From Williamsia limnetica (GTDB lineage: Bacteria > Actinomycetota > Actinomycetes > Mycobacteriales > Mycobacteriaceae), in the NCBI RefSeq assembly GCF_003217475.1, contig NZ_QJSP01000005.1, positions 305,190 to 369,189 of the forward strand: a stretch of 64,000 bases of DNA, in the 5' to 3' direction. Of this stretch, positions 33,314 to 42,500 are shown piece by piece. The notes under the pieces were generated by a model. The model saw only the letters and a program-made list of their open reading frames with translations. It searched no databases and was not told the DNA's origin. Every line of letters starts with the position of its first letter. Position 1 is the first letter of the stretch. A program made the position numbers and the translations under genes.

Positions 33314-35146
33314 GTGCAAACAAACGGCTGGGGGCATGTAGTGGACACCGACGCGATGCTGCGTCAGGCGGAATCCGACTCATACAGATCCGGCACCCGA
33401 TGGCCGGTCTGGTTCGTCCCGCCGGCCGACCCTGTGCGCGGCAAGCAGATCAGGGTCGATGCCGCGACCACGCCGCGCCAGCTCGCGGTGCGGACCGTCT
33501 TCGGAGCCGGCAGGTACACCGTGCCCGCGATGGTGCTCATGATCGGGCACTTTGTCGGCGAAGCTCTGGTCCCGGTGATCATGGGCATCGCCATCGATCG
33601 CGCGGTCTCGACCGGCGACGTCGGATCTATGGTGATCTGGGTGATCGCGCTGGCGGCGAACTTCGTGCTGCTGTCTCACACCTGGCGTTTCGGTGAGCGG
33701 TTGGCGGTGTATGGCCAGACGATGGTGGAGCACCACTTCCGGATGCGCGTGACCGACCGCATTCTCGACCCGATGGGCATGGCCGGGCCGGCGCGACTGC
33801 CGGGGGTGTCGCTGAACATCGCGACCTCGGACGTCAATCGCCTCTCGTATGCGGTGTTCCTGGCCGTGTTCCCGGTCGGTGAGATGGCGGCGGTGTTGGT
33901 GGCAGGTGGTGTGCTGCTGTTCATCTCGTGGCCGCTGGGACTGGCGATCCTGCTCGGAGCGCCGACCCTGTTGTGGATTCTCGATCTCAGCGGTGGCCCC
34001 CTGCGCGCGCGCACCGAGCACGAGCAAGAAGCCGCAGGTGAGGCGGCGGGGACGGCCGCTGACCTGGTCGCGGGCTTCCGCATCGTGAAGGGCCTCGGCG
34101 CAGAAGGGGAAGCAGCCCGGCGCTACCGGGTCGCGAGTCGCCGGGCCCGGGACGGAGCGATTCGGGCCGGACGATCCCAGGGCGCGTACATCGGCGTCAT
34201 GCAGATGGTCTCGGCGCTCTTCGTCGTCGCGGTCGGTATCGCCGCCGGCCTGATGGCGCTGAACGGGTCGATGAGTCTGGGCGCCCTGATCACCGTGGTC
34301 GGCCTGACGCAGTTCATCATGGGCCCCCTGAACAATCTGGGCACCAACTTCGGGGCCGTGTGGAACACCGCGGTGCCGTGCGCCAAGCGGGTGTTGTCGG
34401 TGTTGCAGGCCGAGCCCTCGGCGCAGACGGGTGCCGTCCGAGATGCGCAGGGTCCACTGGTCTTCGAGAAGTTCACGCTCGGACCGGTTCGCGATCTCGA
34501 TCTCGAGCTCCCGGCCACCGGGCTCATCACCGTCATCTGTGAACCCGAGACCACCGATGCGCTGACGTCGGTGCTCGCCCGCAAGGCGATTCCCGACGTG
34601 GGGAACGTGAGAGTGGGTGGTGTCGATCTGTTCGACCTCGACAGCGACATCTCGCAGCAGCTGGTGCGCACCGTGCCGCACGCACCCGACCTCTTCGAAG
34701 GAACCGTGCTCGACAACATCGGAGCGAGCGCCGGAGATCTGCCGGACCGCGACTCGCGGGTGACCACCGCCATCTTCGCGGCCGCCTGCGACGACGTCGC
34801 CGAGGTGTTGCCGCTCGGTCTCGACACCCCGGTGGGTGAGGCCGGCCGCATGCTGTCCGGCGGCCAGCGGCAGCGGGTCAGTCTCGCCAGGGCGCTGGCT
34901 GCGGACTCCGCGGTACTGGTCCTCAATGACCCGACGACGGCGGTGGATTCGGTCACCGAAGCGACCGTGGCCCAGCGGTTGGCGCAGGCCAGAGCGGGCC
35001 GGACCACGGTGATCTTCACCAATTCACCGGCAATGCTGGAGGTCTCCGATCAGGTGATCGTCTTCGACGGTGCAGCGGTGACCTATCAGGGCGACCTGGC
35101 CGGTGCGCAGGTGGCGCAGGCGAACTCGAACGGTGGCACCCGATGA
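33314..35146 (+). CDS. ABC transporter half (TMD-NBD) with degenerate ATP site, siderophore-linked
   Basis: A type-IV (exporter-fold) half transporter of 610 residues. Six helices (about 60-340) precede a nucleotide-binding domain. Walker A is lost: ICEPETTDALTSVL replaces the glycine-rich lysine loop near residue 407. Walker B reads VLVLNDPTTAVDS, with Asn and Asp where Asp and Glu are expected. The signature LSGGQRQRVSLARAL is intact. It can therefore complete the ATP site of its partner but not its own. The start is GTG at 33314 or possibly GTG at 33341, which has a better-spaced GGGGG. The stop overlaps the partner's ATG (ATGA). Import (IrtAB-like) or export of a siderophore are both possible. 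Confidence 0.88.
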   Translation: MQTNGWGHVVDTDAMLRQAESDSYRSGTRWPVWFVPPADPVRGKQIRVDAATTPRQLAVRTVFGAGRYTVPAMVLMIGHFVGEALVPVIMGIAIDRAVSTGDVGSMVIWVIALAANFVLLSHTWRFGERLAVYGQTMVEHHFRMRVTDRILDPMGMAGPARLPGVSLNIATSDVNRLSYAVFLAVFPVGEMAAVLVAGGVLLFISWPLGLAILLGAPTLLWILDLSGGPLRARTEHEQEAAGEAAGTAADLVAGFRIVKGLGAEGEAARRYRVASRRARDGAIRAGRSQGAYIGVMQMVSALFVVAVGIAAGLMALNGSMSLGALITVVGLTQFIMGPLNNLGTNFGAVWNTAVPCAKRVLSVLQAEPSAQTGAVRDAQGPLVFEKFTLGPVRDLDLELPATGLITVICEPETTDALTSVLARKAIPDVGNVRVGGVDLFDLDSDISQQLVRTVPHAPDLFEGTVLDNIGASAGDLPDRDSRVTTAIFAAACDDVAEVLPLGLDTPVGEAGRMLSGGQRQRVSLARALAADSAVLVLNDPTTAVDSVTEATVAQRLAQARAGRTTVIFTNSPAMLEVSDQVIVFDGAAVTYQGDLAGAQVAQANSNGGTR

Positions 35147-36945
35147 GCGCGAGCGCACCGCAGGCAAAGCCCACCGGAAACAAGCTCGCGATCGCCGACT
35201 TCACGGTGACCATGGGCTATCTGGGACGGGAGATGCGCAGGCACACCTGGCAACTGGTCCTGCTCGCCGTGGTCATGACGGCCGGGGCCGGCCTCGGCCT
35301 CGTCACGCCACGTTCGCTCGGCACCATCGTCGATATCGCGAACGACGGCGGTGAGGCGTCGCAGATCTGGCGGCTTTCGGCGATCATGGCGGCCTCGGCC
35401 GTGGGAGCGGCGTTGCTCGCAGGCCTCGGGGTCATGCTGGCGGCCAGTATCTTCGAGTCGATCCTGGCAAATCTGCGAGAAGCGATGATCGACGCCTCGC
35501 TTCGACTGCAACTCACTCGGGTCGAGACGGCAGGTAGCGGCGACCTGGTGTCGCGGGCGACGGCCGATGTCAGCACGGTCAGTGAGGCAATCGGATCGGC
35601 GGTCCCGACTCTGCTGACCGCGGCGTTCACCGTGGGGGTCACGTTCCTGGGACTCGCCACGCTCGATTGGCGCTTCCTGATCGTGCTGGTCGTCATCCTG
35701 CCGGTGTACGTCAACGGCATCCGCATGTATCTGCAACGCGCCCCGGGACTGTACGCCGCCGTACGGGCGTCGACGGCCGACCGCGCCCACCATGTGCTCG
35801 GCGCGATTCGCGGACTCGAATCGGTGCATGCCTTCCGGCTCTCGGAGTCGCTGAACCGGCGGATCGACTCACATTCGTGGGAGGTGGTCCGGTGGGAGAT
35901 GCGGGCCAGCGTCCTGCAGAGCAGGCTCGGGGCCAGGGTCAACCTCGGCGAATTCATCGGGATGACAACGATTTTGATTGTCGGATTCGCCCTCGTGGAC
36001 GCCGATTCCCTCACCATCGGTGCCGTCACCGCGGCCATGCTGTTCTTCTTGCTGCTGTTCGACCCGATCGGTCAGCTGCTCTTCGTCGTCGACGACCTGC
36101 AGTCCGGCGCCGTCGCACTCGGCCGGATCGTCGGCGTGATCGAGGAGTCGAAGACCACCGCAGTTCCCACCGCAGCCGGTTCGCCTGAGCCGCAGGCGCC
36201 GTTGCTGGAACTGCGGGCCATCACCCACGGGTACTCGGTCGACCACACGGTGCTCCACGACATCTCGCTGACCCTCTCGCCCGGTGAGCACGTTGCGGTG
36301 GTGGGTTCGTCGGGGGCGGGCAAGACCACTCTGGCGTCGATCGTCGCGGGTATCCACAGGCCGAGCGAAGGACGCACGCTGCTCGAAGGCGTCGACATCA
36401 CCACCATCGACCCTACCGAGCTGTCGCGCTCGATTGCACTCGTCACCCAGGAGGTGCATGTCTTCGCGGGCACCCTCGGCGACGATCTGCGGATGGCCGC
36501 GCCCGAGGCGACCGATGAGGCGCTGTGGTCGGCGCTGGACGTCGTCGGTGCCGGAAACTGGGTGCGGGGGCTGTCTGACGGTGTGAAAACCGTTGTCGGA
36601 CAGGAAGGCCATCAGCTGACGCCGATGCAGTCGCAGCAGCTCGCACTGGCGCGTCTGGTGCTGCTCGATCCGAAGGTGGCGATCCTCGACGAGGCGACCG
36701 CCGATGCAGGCAGTGTCGGTGCCGGGGTGCTCGAGGAGTCTGCTCAGGCCGCGTTGCGTGGCCGTTCGGCGTTGATCATCGCGCACCGGCTCAGCCAGGC
36801 CGCGCGGGCCGACCGGATCGTCTTCATGGAGCGCGGGCGCATTGTCGAGGTGGGCACGCACACCGAGCTCGTCTCGCTGGGGGGTCGTTACGGAGATCTG
36901 TGGAAGGCGTGGTCCCGCGGCCGCGCCGGTACGAACACGAACTGA
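35143..36945 (+). CDS. ABC transporter half (TMD-NBD) with intact ATP site, siderophore-linked
   Basis: Partner half transporter of 600 residues with six helices (about 30-310) and a nucleotide-binding domain. Walker A VGSSGAGKTT (near 387) and Walker B VAILDEATA (near 510) are intact. The signature is replaced by LTPMQSQQLALARL, however, which mirrors the upstream subunit. The heterodimer thus has one working composite site (this Walker A/B with the other subunit's LSGGQ) and one dead site. Start overlaps the upstream stop. An iron box controls the operon. The nearby SIP flavoprotein and binding lipoproteins suggest ferric-siderophore traffic. Confidence 0.9.
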   Translation: MSASAPQAKPTGNKLAIADFTVTMGYLGREMRRHTWQLVLLAVVMTAGAGLGLVTPRSLGTIVDIANDGGEASQIWRLSAIMAASAVGAALLAGLGVMLAASIFESILANLREAMIDASLRLQLTRVETAGSGDLVSRATADVSTVSEAIGSAVPTLLTAAFTVGVTFLGLATLDWRFLIVLVVILPVYVNGIRMYLQRAPGLYAAVRASTADRAHHVLGAIRGLESVHAFRLSESLNRRIDSHSWEVVRWEMRASVLQSRLGARVNLGEFIGMTTILIVGFALVDADSLTIGAVTAAMLFFLLLFDPIGQLLFVVDDLQSGAVALGRIVGVIEESKTTAVPTAAGSPEPQAPLLELRAITHGYSVDHTVLHDISLTLSPGEHVAVVGSSGAGKTTLASIVAGIHRPSEGRTLLEGVDITTIDPTELSRSIALVTQEVHVFAGTLGDDLRMAAPEATDEALWSALDVVGAGNWVRGLSDGVKTVVGQEGHQLTPMQSQQLALARLVLLDPKVAILDEATADAGSVGAGVLEESAQAALRGRSALIIAHRLSQAARADRIVFMERGRIVEVGTHTELVSLGGRYGDLWKAWSRGRAGTNTN

Positions 36946-37039
36946 GAGCCTTCAGCTGCGGGCCAGACCAGTCTTCTAAACCTGCGACATAGCTATATAG
37001 ATTTGGGCACTTTGTCGTGAATGAAATGGGGATACAACA

Positions 37040-38093
37040 ATGACCGAGACACACAGAGCGTGGGCGCTGGTCGCCGCGCTGCCGGTGCTCCTGGTGGTGG
37101 CGCCGACCGGATGTTCCGACAACTCGGACGGCAAGTCCGCATCCGGCGAAACGCGTTCGGTGGAGTCTGTGGACGGGCCGGTCGAGATACCGGTGGATCC
37201 GCAGCGGATCGTCGCTCTGCGTGGGTCGGCCGAAGCCCTGCTGAGCCTGGGGAGCGACGAAGTCGTGGGCGTGCCAGATTTCTATACCGAAGACTATTTC
37301 GGTACCGACACCGCCGCCTGGGAGAAGTACCAGAGCCTGCCGAAGGTCGGCACCATCGCACAGCCCGACTACGAAGCCATACTCGCGCTCGAGCCCGACC
37401 TGATCGTCGGCAACGTACTCGAAAAACACTGGGAAGCGATCGACAAGGAAAAGCTCACGGCGATTGCTCCGGTGGTGAATCTCGAGGGCGGATCATTGCT
37501 GGTCACCGATTGGTATGAAACGTTCGCCGAAGCGGCAGACATCGCAGACATGTCGGAGAAGGCCGACGCGCAGAAGAGTGAGTTCTATGCGCGCGCTGAG
37601 GAAATCCACGAGAAGTATGCAGGCAAGATCGACGGGAAAAAGTTCGTCGCCGTCGCTTCCTGATCACCCGGGACCTTCTGGGACCAGAATTCCGGAACCT
37701 ATGTCCCCCACAAGCTCGAGGCCGCGGGACTGTCGTTTCCTACGGCGGAAGAGCCAGGAGCGATCCTTCGAGCAGCTCGGCATGCTCTCGGACTACGACG
37801 TGATCGTCTATCCGACCAAGCCCGACGGGACGACAACGCCTGAGGTGCAGGCGATGCTCGATTCCGAGCTGTTCAAGAGTTTGCCCGCCGTGCAGGCCGG
37901 GCGAGTGCTGCCGGTGGCATACACCGATCCGTTCACCTACTCGTCCGGACAGGCCAGCCTGGACAGTCTCGAGGAGCAACTGGCGAAGTTGCCGCTGGAG
38001 GCCGGCATCGCCCAGAACCAGGCCGGCCATCTCGTCGCACGTGACGTGGTGGTCGGCCTTTTTTTGCTGCGTAAGCCTCAAAAAATAGCCTAA
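37040..38093 (+). pseudogene. Broken siderophore-binding lipoprotein (FepB/FecB type)
   Basis: A periplasmic-binding lipoprotein gene with two lesions. The start has a signal peptide with lipobox APTGC and the block SVDGPVEIPVDPQRIVALRG, shared almost word for word with the intact paralogue at 58762-59727. At 37661-37663 a TGA stands where the paralogue has Trp (AIASWDTGSFW); in-frame homology (TFWDQNSGTY) resumes directly after it. Around 37745-37770 the homology moves to another frame, which continues with LSDYDVIVYPTKPDGTTTPE to a stop at 38091-38093. The end is about 25 residues longer than in the paralogue. Only an N-terminal 207-residue fragment could be made. Confidence 0.85.
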
Positions 38094-38141
38094 GCATTAT
38101 CCAACAGAACTTGAGAGGGCGGGTTCCTACCTCTGCCTCTA

Positions 38142-38160
38142 TTAGTCTAGGCTACCCTGA
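38142..38160 (+). promoter_or_regulatory. DtxR/IdeR-type iron box (15 of 19), siderophore biosynthesis operon
   Basis: The best box in the window: 15 of 19 matches, with TTAG and TAGGCTA intact. It lies 85 bases before the aryl-carrier gene and should control the aryl cap operon. A 17-codon open frame (38200-38253) with CCGGAG upstream lies in the leader and overlaps the carrier start. Confidence 0.8.
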
Positions 38161-38245
38161 GGAACGTTGCGATGAACGACGCGAGGTGACCGTCCGGAGA
38201 TGACGCGCTTCGACCAGCAGGCAACGCAGACGAGGAGCCGGAAAC

Positions 38246-38524
38246 GTGAGTGAGCACCAGGTATCGACAGGTCTTTCGAAAGTGCAGGTGGTCGCTGACA
38301 TCGCCGCAGCGCTCGGGATACCTCCGGAGGATCTGGCCGAGGACACGGATCTCATCGATGCCGGGCTGGATTCCATCCGGTTGATGTCGCTGGTCGAGAA
38401 GTGGCGCAGCGCCGGAGCTGCTGATGTCGACTTTCCGGTCCTGGCGTCCGAGCCGGTCGTCGGCCACTGGGTGGAGGTGCTCGTGAACGAGCCGAATACC
38501 GAAGTCGGAAAGGCGATGTCATGA
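38246..38524 (+). CDS. Free-standing aryl carrier protein
   Basis: A 92-residue phosphopantetheine carrier. The attachment motif is LIDAGLDSIRLMSLVEKWR (Ser at about residue 54), the form typical of aryl carrier domains of siderophore systems such as EntB or VibB. Here it is free and lacks the isochorismatase domain found in EntB, so it needs another source of aryl acid. The GTG start has GAGGAG 8 nt upstream. Its stop overlaps the dehydratase start (ATGA), coupling carrier and aryl-acid supply. It should be loaded by the ligase at 39396 and deliver the cap to an NRPS condensation domain. Confidence 0.9.
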   Translation: MSEHQVSTGLSKVQVVADIAAALGIPPEDLAEDTDLIDAGLDSIRLMSLVEKWRSAGAADVDFPVLASEPVVGHWVEVLVNEPNTEVGKAMS

Positions 38525-39399
38525 AACTGTGTATGGCGACCGTGTCGCTTGGCGGCGGGCTCGACGAAAAGATCGACGCCATTGCGGCCGCAGGGTTCGA
38601 CGGAATCGAGCTACTCGACACGGACCTGCGAGAATCCTCGATGTCGCCGGCCGACTGCGCCCGGCGATGCGGAGATCTGGGCTTGACCATCGATCTCTAT
38701 CAACCCTTTCGCCGCGCAGAAGGCGTGTCGTACAAAGAGTTCGACGATGTGCTCAAGCGCTTTCACTCAGAACTCGAGGTGATGCGACAACTCGGTGCCG
38801 ACTCGATTCTGGTGGTGTCCAACACCGATGACGACGCCGAGGGCAGTCGCGATCTTTCCACCACGCAGGTGGCAGCTCTCAGTGACGCCGCCGCGGAGCA
38901 GGGCATGACGGTCATGTTCGAGGCGCTCGCCTGGGGGACCCACATCAGCTCGGTTGTCGACGCCTGGGATGTGGTGCGAGAGGCGGATCATCCGAATCTG
39001 TCGTTGGTAGTCGACACGTTCCATCTGCTCGCCGGCGGTGAGGGTGTCGACACGCTGGACGCGCTGCCGCACGGGGCTGTGGGGTTCTTCCAGCTGGCCG
39101 ATGCGCCGTGGTTGTCCATGGATCTCAAGCAATGGAGCCGAAATCATCGATGCTTCCCGGGGGAAGGTGAGATGGACTTGTTGCCGTCCACGGCGTCGGT
39201 GTTCGCATCAGGTTACGACGGACCCCTGTCGCTCGAGATCTTCAACCCTGGCTACCGGGAGCGATCGCCTCACGAGGTGGCACGAGTCGGCGCCCAATCC
39301 CTCGAGGGTCTGGTCTCGGCCCTGAGGAGCCTGCGGCCGACAGCGAACGAGGCTGCAGCCGAGTTTGTTTCACCGGACACAATCGGAATCCACTCATGA
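38521..39399 (+). CDS. 3-dehydroshikimate dehydratase (3,4-dihydroxybenzoate forming)
   Basis: A 292-residue TIM-barrel enzyme of the xylose-isomerase-like superfamily that turns 3-dehydroshikimate into protocatechuate (3,4-dihydroxybenzoate). It resembles the bacterial QsuB/QuiC1 N-terminal enzyme from end to end (MATVSLGGGLDEKIDAIAAA; IDLYQPFR; EALAWGTH; VVDTFHLL; FFQLADAP; WSRNHRCFPGEGEMDL; PLSLEIFN). The four metal ligands known for that family, Glu134, Asp165, Gln191 and Glu239, fall at exactly the same residue numbers here, as do His168 and Arg210. It is coupled by ATGA overlaps to the carrier before and the ligase after it, so its product is very likely the siderophore cap. Confidence 0.92.
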   Translation: MKLCMATVSLGGGLDEKIDAIAAAGFDGIELLDTDLRESSMSPADCARRCGDLGLTIDLYQPFRRAEGVSYKEFDDVLKRFHSELEVMRQLGADSILVVSNTDDDAEGSRDLSTTQVAALSDAAAEQGMTVMFEALAWGTHISSVVDAWDVVREADHPNLSLVVDTFHLLAGGEGVDTLDALPHGAVGFFQLADAPWLSMDLKQWSRNHRCFPGEGEMDLLPSTASVFASGYDGPLSLEIFNPGYRERSPHEVARVGAQSLEGLVSALRSLRPTANEAAAEFVSPDTIGIHS

Positions 39400-41021
39400 C
39401 CGCCCTCGAACCTCTCCTGCTCGACGGTGTCGTGCCCTACCCGGAGGAGTTCGCCGTCAGGTACCGGAGTGAGGGTCACTGGACCGATCAGACCCTGGCA
39501 GAGATGCTGTTCGAAGTCGTCGAACGCGTCCCGGACAAGACTGCAATCATTGCCGACGAAGTTCGGATCACCTACGGAGATTTGGGGGAGCGCGTACTTC
39601 GGTTCGCGGCCGGCTTCACCGATCTGGGTATCAATCGCGGTGATCGCGTCGTGCTGCACCTGCCGAACGTCTCCGACTATGTGCCGATCCTGTTTGCGCT
39701 GTTCGAGATCGGTGCTGTCCCGGTCCTGGCACTCGCCGCGCTGCGTCGGCACGAGATCGAGTATTTCGTGGAGTTCACCGAGGCGCGGGCGTACGTCACC
39801 ATCGAGACGCACGCGGGCAACGACTTCGCCGCGCTGGCCCGCGAACTCGAGGAGTCGTCACCGAACCTGGAACACACCGTCGTACTTGCGACGGACGGTA
39901 CCAGCGCGGACGTCGAGCAATTGTTGTCGCATGGCGCCCTCGGTCATGCTCGCCGGTCACTTCCGTCTGACGTCGCCTTTCTTCAATTATCCGGCGGCAC
40001 AACTGGTCAACCGAAGGTGATCCCGCACACCCATGAGGACTATCTGGCCTCGGTACGGGCAAGTGTCAAAATCGGCGCGATCACCGGGGACACCGTCCAG
40101 TTGGTCGTATTGCCTCTGTGCCACAGCTTTGCGATGAGATCCCCGGGCTTCCTCGGTGTGCTCAGTCAGGGCGGCACCATCGTGCCGACCTTGAACGGTA
40201 GCCCGGACGTCGCGTTCCCGCTCATCGCCCAACATGGCGTCACGGACGTCTCGGTGGTGCCGCCGCTGGCACTCGTGTGGCTGAACTCGTCGCTGAAAGA
40301 GCGTTACGACCTGACGAGTCTGCAGGTACTGCGCGTTGGCGGCGCAAAGTTCAGTGCGCAGGCAGCGGGCCGGGTACGGGCCGAGTTGGGAGCAACCGTG
40401 CAGCAGAGCTTCGGGATGGCGGAGGGCCTGACCACCTTCACCGGCCTCGACGAAGACGACGACACGATCACATCCAGGCAGGGAAGGCCCACTCTGTCAG
40501 CCGACGAGGTGGTGGTGGTCGACGACGAGGGTACTGTCGTGCCCACCGGAACTGCCGGACATCTCTGGACCAGAGGGCCGTCCACGATTCGTGGGTACTA
40601 CCGGGCGCCGGAGCACAACGCGCAGAATTTCACCGCAGACGGGTTCTACAAGACCGGCGACATCGTGCTCGAGGACGAGCGCGGATATCTGACGGTGGTC
40701 GGCCGGTCGAAGGATCAGATCAACCGTGGCGGCGAAAAGATTGCCCCTGAGGAAGTCGAGAACCTTCTGCTGGCGTTCGACGCCGTCCATGACGTGTCGG
40801 TGGTGGGAGTTCCAGATGAGATGCTCGGCGAGCGCACGAAAGCCTTTGTGGTGCCACGTGCCGGCGGCGACACATCGCTGTTGACCCTCGGAACCATCCG
40901 AAAGTTTCTGCGGGACAAAGGGCTTGCCGCCTACAAATTGCCTGATGTGGTCGAACTCGTCGACGAGTTCGAACGAACGGCCGTGGGCAAGGTCAGCAAG
41001 CTGAACCAGCGCGCGAAGTGA
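39396..41021 (+). CDS. Aryl-AMP ligase (DhbE/EntE type, probably 3,4-dihydroxybenzoate)
   Basis: A 541-residue stand-alone adenylation enzyme that activates an aryl acid and loads the carrier protein. The ATP motif LSGGTTGQPKVIPHTH, the YKTGD hinge block and the C-terminal lysine region (RTAVGKVSK) are intact. The aryl pocket motif, HNY..SS in 2,3-dihydroxybenzoate enzymes, reads His243-Ser244-Phe245 with Arg248-Ser249. The Asn that contacts the 2-hydroxyl in DhbE is thus Ser. With the coupled dehydratase upstream, 3,4-dihydroxybenzoate is the likely substrate (inference). Its ATG overlaps the dehydratase stop. Confidence 0.9.
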   Translation: MTALEPLLLDGVVPYPEEFAVRYRSEGHWTDQTLAEMLFEVVERVPDKTAIIADEVRITYGDLGERVLRFAAGFTDLGINRGDRVVLHLPNVSDYVPILFALFEIGAVPVLALAALRRHEIEYFVEFTEARAYVTIETHAGNDFAALARELEESSPNLEHTVVLATDGTSADVEQLLSHGALGHARRSLPSDVAFLQLSGGTTGQPKVIPHTHEDYLASVRASVKIGAITGDTVQLVVLPLCHSFAMRSPGFLGVLSQGGTIVPTLNGSPDVAFPLIAQHGVTDVSVVPPLALVWLNSSLKERYDLTSLQVLRVGGAKFSAQAAGRVRAELGATVQQSFGMAEGLTTFTGLDEDDDTITSRQGRPTLSADEVVVVDDEGTVVPTGTAGHLWTRGPSTIRGYYRAPEHNAQNFTADGFYKTGDIVLEDERGYLTVVGRSKDQINRGGEKIAPEEVENLLLAFDAVHDVSVVGVPDEMLGERTKAFVVPRAGGDTSLLTLGTIRKFLRDKGLAAYKLPDVVELVDEFERTAVGKVSKLNQRAK

Positions 41022-41156
41022 GATCGATCGTTCGCGAGGGGACGTGGCGAATCAATGAGATCAAATAGCTTATACTGTCACAATTCACAGAATGGATAGG
41101 TCTGAAATGGTCATTCGAGTCGGCTCAGTCGAGAGCCTGGCAGGAGGAGTCGATTC

Positions 41157-42500
41157 GTGAAGAGCGACAGCAATACTCCGGTCGACGTGGTGGGGGTGGG
41201 CTTCGGTCCATCGAATCTCGCGTTGGCGATCGCGATCGAGGAACACAACGAACGAACGGATCCCTCCGAGCGGATCACGGCGAGCTTCGTGGAGAAGCAG
41301 GAGCGATTCGGCTGGCACCGGGGCATGCTGCTCCCCGGCACCACCATGCAGATATCTTTCCTGAAAGACCTTGCGACACAGCGAGATGTCTGTAGTCAGT
41401 TTTCCTTCTTGAAGTACTTGTCCGAGCGTGGCAGATTGATCGACTTCATCAACCAGCAGAGCTTCTTTCCCACTCGCCTGGAGTTTCACGACTACCTGGA
41501 GTGGGCCGCGGGGAAGGTCTCGTCGCCGGTCACCTACGGCGCAGAGGTCAGTTCGGTGGGGTGGACGGGGGAGCTGTTCGAGGTTCGGGTGGCAGGCTCG
41601 GTCCCGGTATCCGGACGTAACGTGGTGCTGGCCGGAGGATTGCGATCCAAGGTTCCTGAGGGTGTGCAACTGAGTCGCAGACTCTTCCACAATCATCGAC
41701 TCCTGGAACACCTTCGTGAGCTGCCTCCGCTCCGTCACCAGAAGCTCGTGGTGGTCGGTGCCGGCCAGAGCGCGGCGGAAGTCGCCGCGTACCTGCACGA
41801 GTCGTATCCCGGTGCAGAAATTCATGCGGTCTTCGGCAAATACGGTTACACGCCGGCAGACGACAGTCCGTACGCGAACCGGATCTTCGATCCCGACGCC
41901 GTGGTCGACTTTCACCAGTCATCGAATGAGCTTCGCGCTCAGCTGCTCAGCTATCACCGCGGCACCAACTACTCCGCGGTCGACCCGCCGCTGATCGAGG
42001 AACTCTACCGACGTGAGTACGGCGAACGGGTCTCGGGGCGAAGGCGACTGTTTGTTCGTGGGGCCTCGGAGATCAGCTCGATCTCCGAGTCGGAATCCGG
42101 GGTGAACGTGCAGGTCCTGCACCGCCCGTCACAAGACATCGACGAGCTCGAGTGCGATGCCGTCGTGTACGCAACCGGATTCGAACCGGCCGGGATCCAG
42201 GATCTGCTGGGGCCGCTCGCGGGCGCTTGCGATGTCGACGATCAGGGTCGCCCCCTGGTCGATCGCGACTACCGCGTCACCACGAGCGGGCAGATCTCGG
42301 GCGGGATATACCTCCAGGGTGCCACCGAGCACACGCACGGACTGACATCGACGTTGTTGTCGAATCTCGCCGTGCGATCCGGAGAGCTCGTCGATTCGCT
42401 TGTGGCCGCCAAACGGGCGGCGCAGTCCGGTACCCGCGTCGACACCACTGCGGCGCCCCCCGCTGAAGGAGAAAAGAACCTTGTCTACCAATCCCTTTGA
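41157..42500 (+). CDS. L-ornithine N5-monooxygenase (SidA/PvdA family)
   Basis: A 447-residue flavin-dependent N-hydroxylating monooxygenase that makes N5-hydroxyornithine, the precursor of hydroxamate ligands. The FAD motif [14 protein letters not shown] is at residues 13-26; [21 protein letters not shown] holds the substrate-pocket Lys and following FLKYL; the NADPH loop [13 protein letters not shown] lies near 197; and the ATGFEP block is near the end. Lysine is an alternative substrate, but the FLKDLAT-type pocket favours ornithine. GTG start with AGGAGGAG upstream. The 135-base gap before it contains TATACT at 41071-41076, a probable own promoter. It overlaps the MbtH gene by 20 bases. 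Confidence 0.92.
   Translation: MKSDSNTPVDVVGVGFGPSNLALAIAIEEHNERTDPSERITASFVEKQERFGWHRGMLLPGTTMQISFLKDLATQRDVCSQFSFLKYLSERGRLIDFINQQSFFPTRLEFHDYLEWAAGKVSSPVTYGAEVSSVGWTGELFEVRVAGSVPVSGRNVVLAGGLRSKVPEGVQLSRRLFHNHRLLEHLRELPPLRHQKLVVVGAGQSAAEVAAYLHESYPGAEIHAVFGKYGYTPADDSPYANRIFDPDAVVDFHQSSNELRAQLLSYHRGTNYSAVDPPLIEELYRREYGERVSGRRRLFVRGASEISSISESESGVNVQVLHRPSQDIDELECDAVVYATGFEPAGIQDLLGPLAGACDVDDQGRPLVDRDYRVTTSGQISGGIYLQGATEHTHGLTSTLLSNLAVRSGELVDSLVAAKRAAQSGTRVDTTAAPPAEGEKNLVYQSL

Noticed and set aside
37515..38093. A separate gene of 192 codons after the truncated lipoprotein
   Set aside because: Only its second part has homology, to the C-terminal lobe of the paralogous lipoprotein. It is the frameshifted remainder of the pseudogene.
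39396..41021. A 2,3-dihydroxybenzoate or salicylate ligase
   Set aside because: Not excluded by assay, but the pocket Asn is missing and the coupled gene makes 3,4-dihydroxybenzoate. No isochorismate pathway gene is in the window.
41075..41090. A regulator site CTGT...ACAG before the monooxygenase gene
   Set aside because: Only 4-bp arms match and it overlaps the -10 box by chance-level similarity. No iron box is present there.
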